A DNA stretch of 64,000 nt from Krasilnikoviella flava (lineage in GTDB: Bacteria; Actinomycetota; Actinomycetes; Actinomycetales; Cellulomonadaceae). The notes beneath the pieces are model-generated. The model did not search any database and had not been told where the DNA came from. It saw nothing but the letters and a program-made list of their open reading frames with translations. Below are positions 63,392 through 64,000 of this stretch, one piece after another. Each line of letters starts with the position of its first letter. The stretch's first letter is position 1. The position numbers and the translations under genes were made by a program. The DNA lies in NCBI RefSeq assembly GCF_900167525.1, contig NZ_FUZQ01000004.1, forward strand, positions 491,545 to 555,544, written 5' to 3'.

Positions 63392-64000
63392 TCAGGCGGG
63401 GACGATCAGCCCGGCGGTCTGGGTGCGGGCGCGCTGCAGGCGGTCGGCGACGTCCTGCCAGTTGGCGATGTTCCACACGGCCTTGACGTAGTCGGCCTTG
63501 ACGTTGAGGTAGTCGAGGTAGAAGGCGTGCTCCCACATGTCCAGCATGAACAGCGGGGTGATGCCGACGGGCACGTTGGCCTGCTGGTCGAAGAGCTGGA
63601 AGATGGCGAGGCGCTGGCCGATGGAGTCCCAGCCGAGCACGGCCCAGCCGGAGCCCTGGATGCCGGTGGCGACGGCGGTGAACTGCGCCTGGAACGTCGA
63701 GAAGGAGCCGAAGGCGTCCTTGACGGCCTCGGCGAGCTCGCCCTCGGGCTGGCCGCCGCCCTCGGGGGACAGGTTGTGCCAGAAGACGGTGTGGTTGGTG
63801 TGGCCGCCGAGGTTGAACGCGAGGTTCTTCTCGTGCAGGTTCACCGCGGCGAGGTCGCCGGACTCGCGGGCCTCGGCGAGCTTGTCCAGGGCGGTGTTGG
63901 CGCCGGTGACGTAGGCGGCGTGGTGCTTGTCGTGGTGCAGCTCCATGATCTTGCCGCTGATGTGCGGCTCCAGGGCGCTGTAGTCGTACGGCAGGTCGGG
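63392..64000 (-). CDS. sodA: Superoxide dismutase (Mn/Fe), start outside the window
   Basis: Converts superoxide to hydrogen peroxide and oxygen. The visible 203 residues begin [20 protein letters not shown] and continue with [12 protein letters not shown] (metal His), [17 protein letters not shown] (second His) and [21 protein letters not shown] (Asp and last His). Only the first few codons lie beyond position 64000. The [13 protein letters not shown] segment is typical of the family; whether Mn or Fe is used cannot be told. Confidence 0.95.
   Translation of the reverse strand, partial: PDLPYDYSALEPHISGKIMELHHDKHHAAYVTGANTALDKLAEARESGDLAAVNLHEKNLAFNLGGHTNHTVFWHNLSPEGGGQPEGELAEAVKDAFGSFSTFQAQFTAVATGIQGSGWAVLGWDSIGQRLAIFQLFDQQANVPVGITPLFMLDMWEHAFYLDYLNVKADYVKAVWNIANWQDVADRLQRARTQTAGLIVPA

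Noticed and set aside
1..64000. tRNA, rRNA or transposase genes
   Set aside because: Read for TPsiC-type arms, rRNA signatures and transposase motifs; none could be supported by eye.

Overview
This 64 kb window is GC-rich throughout, densely coding on both strands, and has no rRNA, tRNA, transposase or CRISPR array that I could recognise. The gene content points to an actinobacterium: strictly polyphosphate-type glucokinase ppgK, the lipB-lipA-DUF4191-RDD-glnA / glnA2-glnE block, a DUF3043 protein, an actinobacterial ctaC-ctaD-ctaF oxidase cluster, and a sucB with two lipoyl domains. A Micrococcales member of the Cellulomonas/Promicromonospora type is my best guess. Many genes appear to be read from leaderless transcripts, with a TANNNT -10 box 6 or 7 bases before the start codon.

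Region by region. 1-8.3 kb is accessory: a truncated short-chain dehydrogenase, an F420-reductase-like NAD(P) protein, a decayed CPBP protease remnant, an atypical extended SDR, three alpha/beta hydrolases, and a large LuxR-family (LAL) ATPase regulator. Two hydrolase transcription units share a 25-bp palindrome that may be the regulator's site. 8.5-13 kb holds a STAS anti-sigma antagonist, ppgK, a probable pseudo-hydrolase and panB. 11.9-27.4 kb is the nitrogen/lipoate block: glnA2-glnE, DUF808, a TIGR03086-MarR pair, glnA, RDD, DUF4191 and lipA, then a TetR-controlled ABC exporter inserted before lipB, then a MarR gene. 27.4-35 kb holds an MMPL exporter, a secreted M14 peptidase, a Gfo/Idh/MocA oxidoreductase and a kinase-like membrane protein without kinase catalytic residues.

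35-48.8 kb is mostly housekeeping: sucB, a SAM methyltransferase, pepA, a pyrD operon with small membrane proteins, a divergent MocR/YczE pair, an aldo/keto reductase, DUF3043, an M20 dipeptidase and a VOC protein. 48.9-53.7 kb is the most unusual operon: Hpt and receiver genes divergent from a membrane hybrid histidine kinase whose stop codon overlaps a pyruvoyl-dependent arginine decarboxylase, which in turn overlaps an acetyltransferase-like gene. 53.7-58.8 kb carries a thioesterase, a DJ-1/PfpI protein, nadA, a short glycerate-kinase-like protein, an IscA/ErpA-type Fe-S protein, and a TusA plus class-V aminotransferase pair whose larger member contains no lysine at all. 59.1-62.3 kb encodes cytochrome c oxidase subunits II, I and IV, followed by a lipoprotein and a superoxide dismutase truncated by the window edge.

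The strongest leads are the phosphorelay/arginine decarboxylase operon (48859-53653), the lysine-free desulfurase homologue with TusA (57298-58769), the LAL regulator with its paired palindromes (4484-4508 and 8332-8356), and the alpha/beta hydrolase lacking both nucleophile and histidine (10073-10954). All coordinates and motifs come from reading the sequence; family names rest on recognised motifs, not on database searches.
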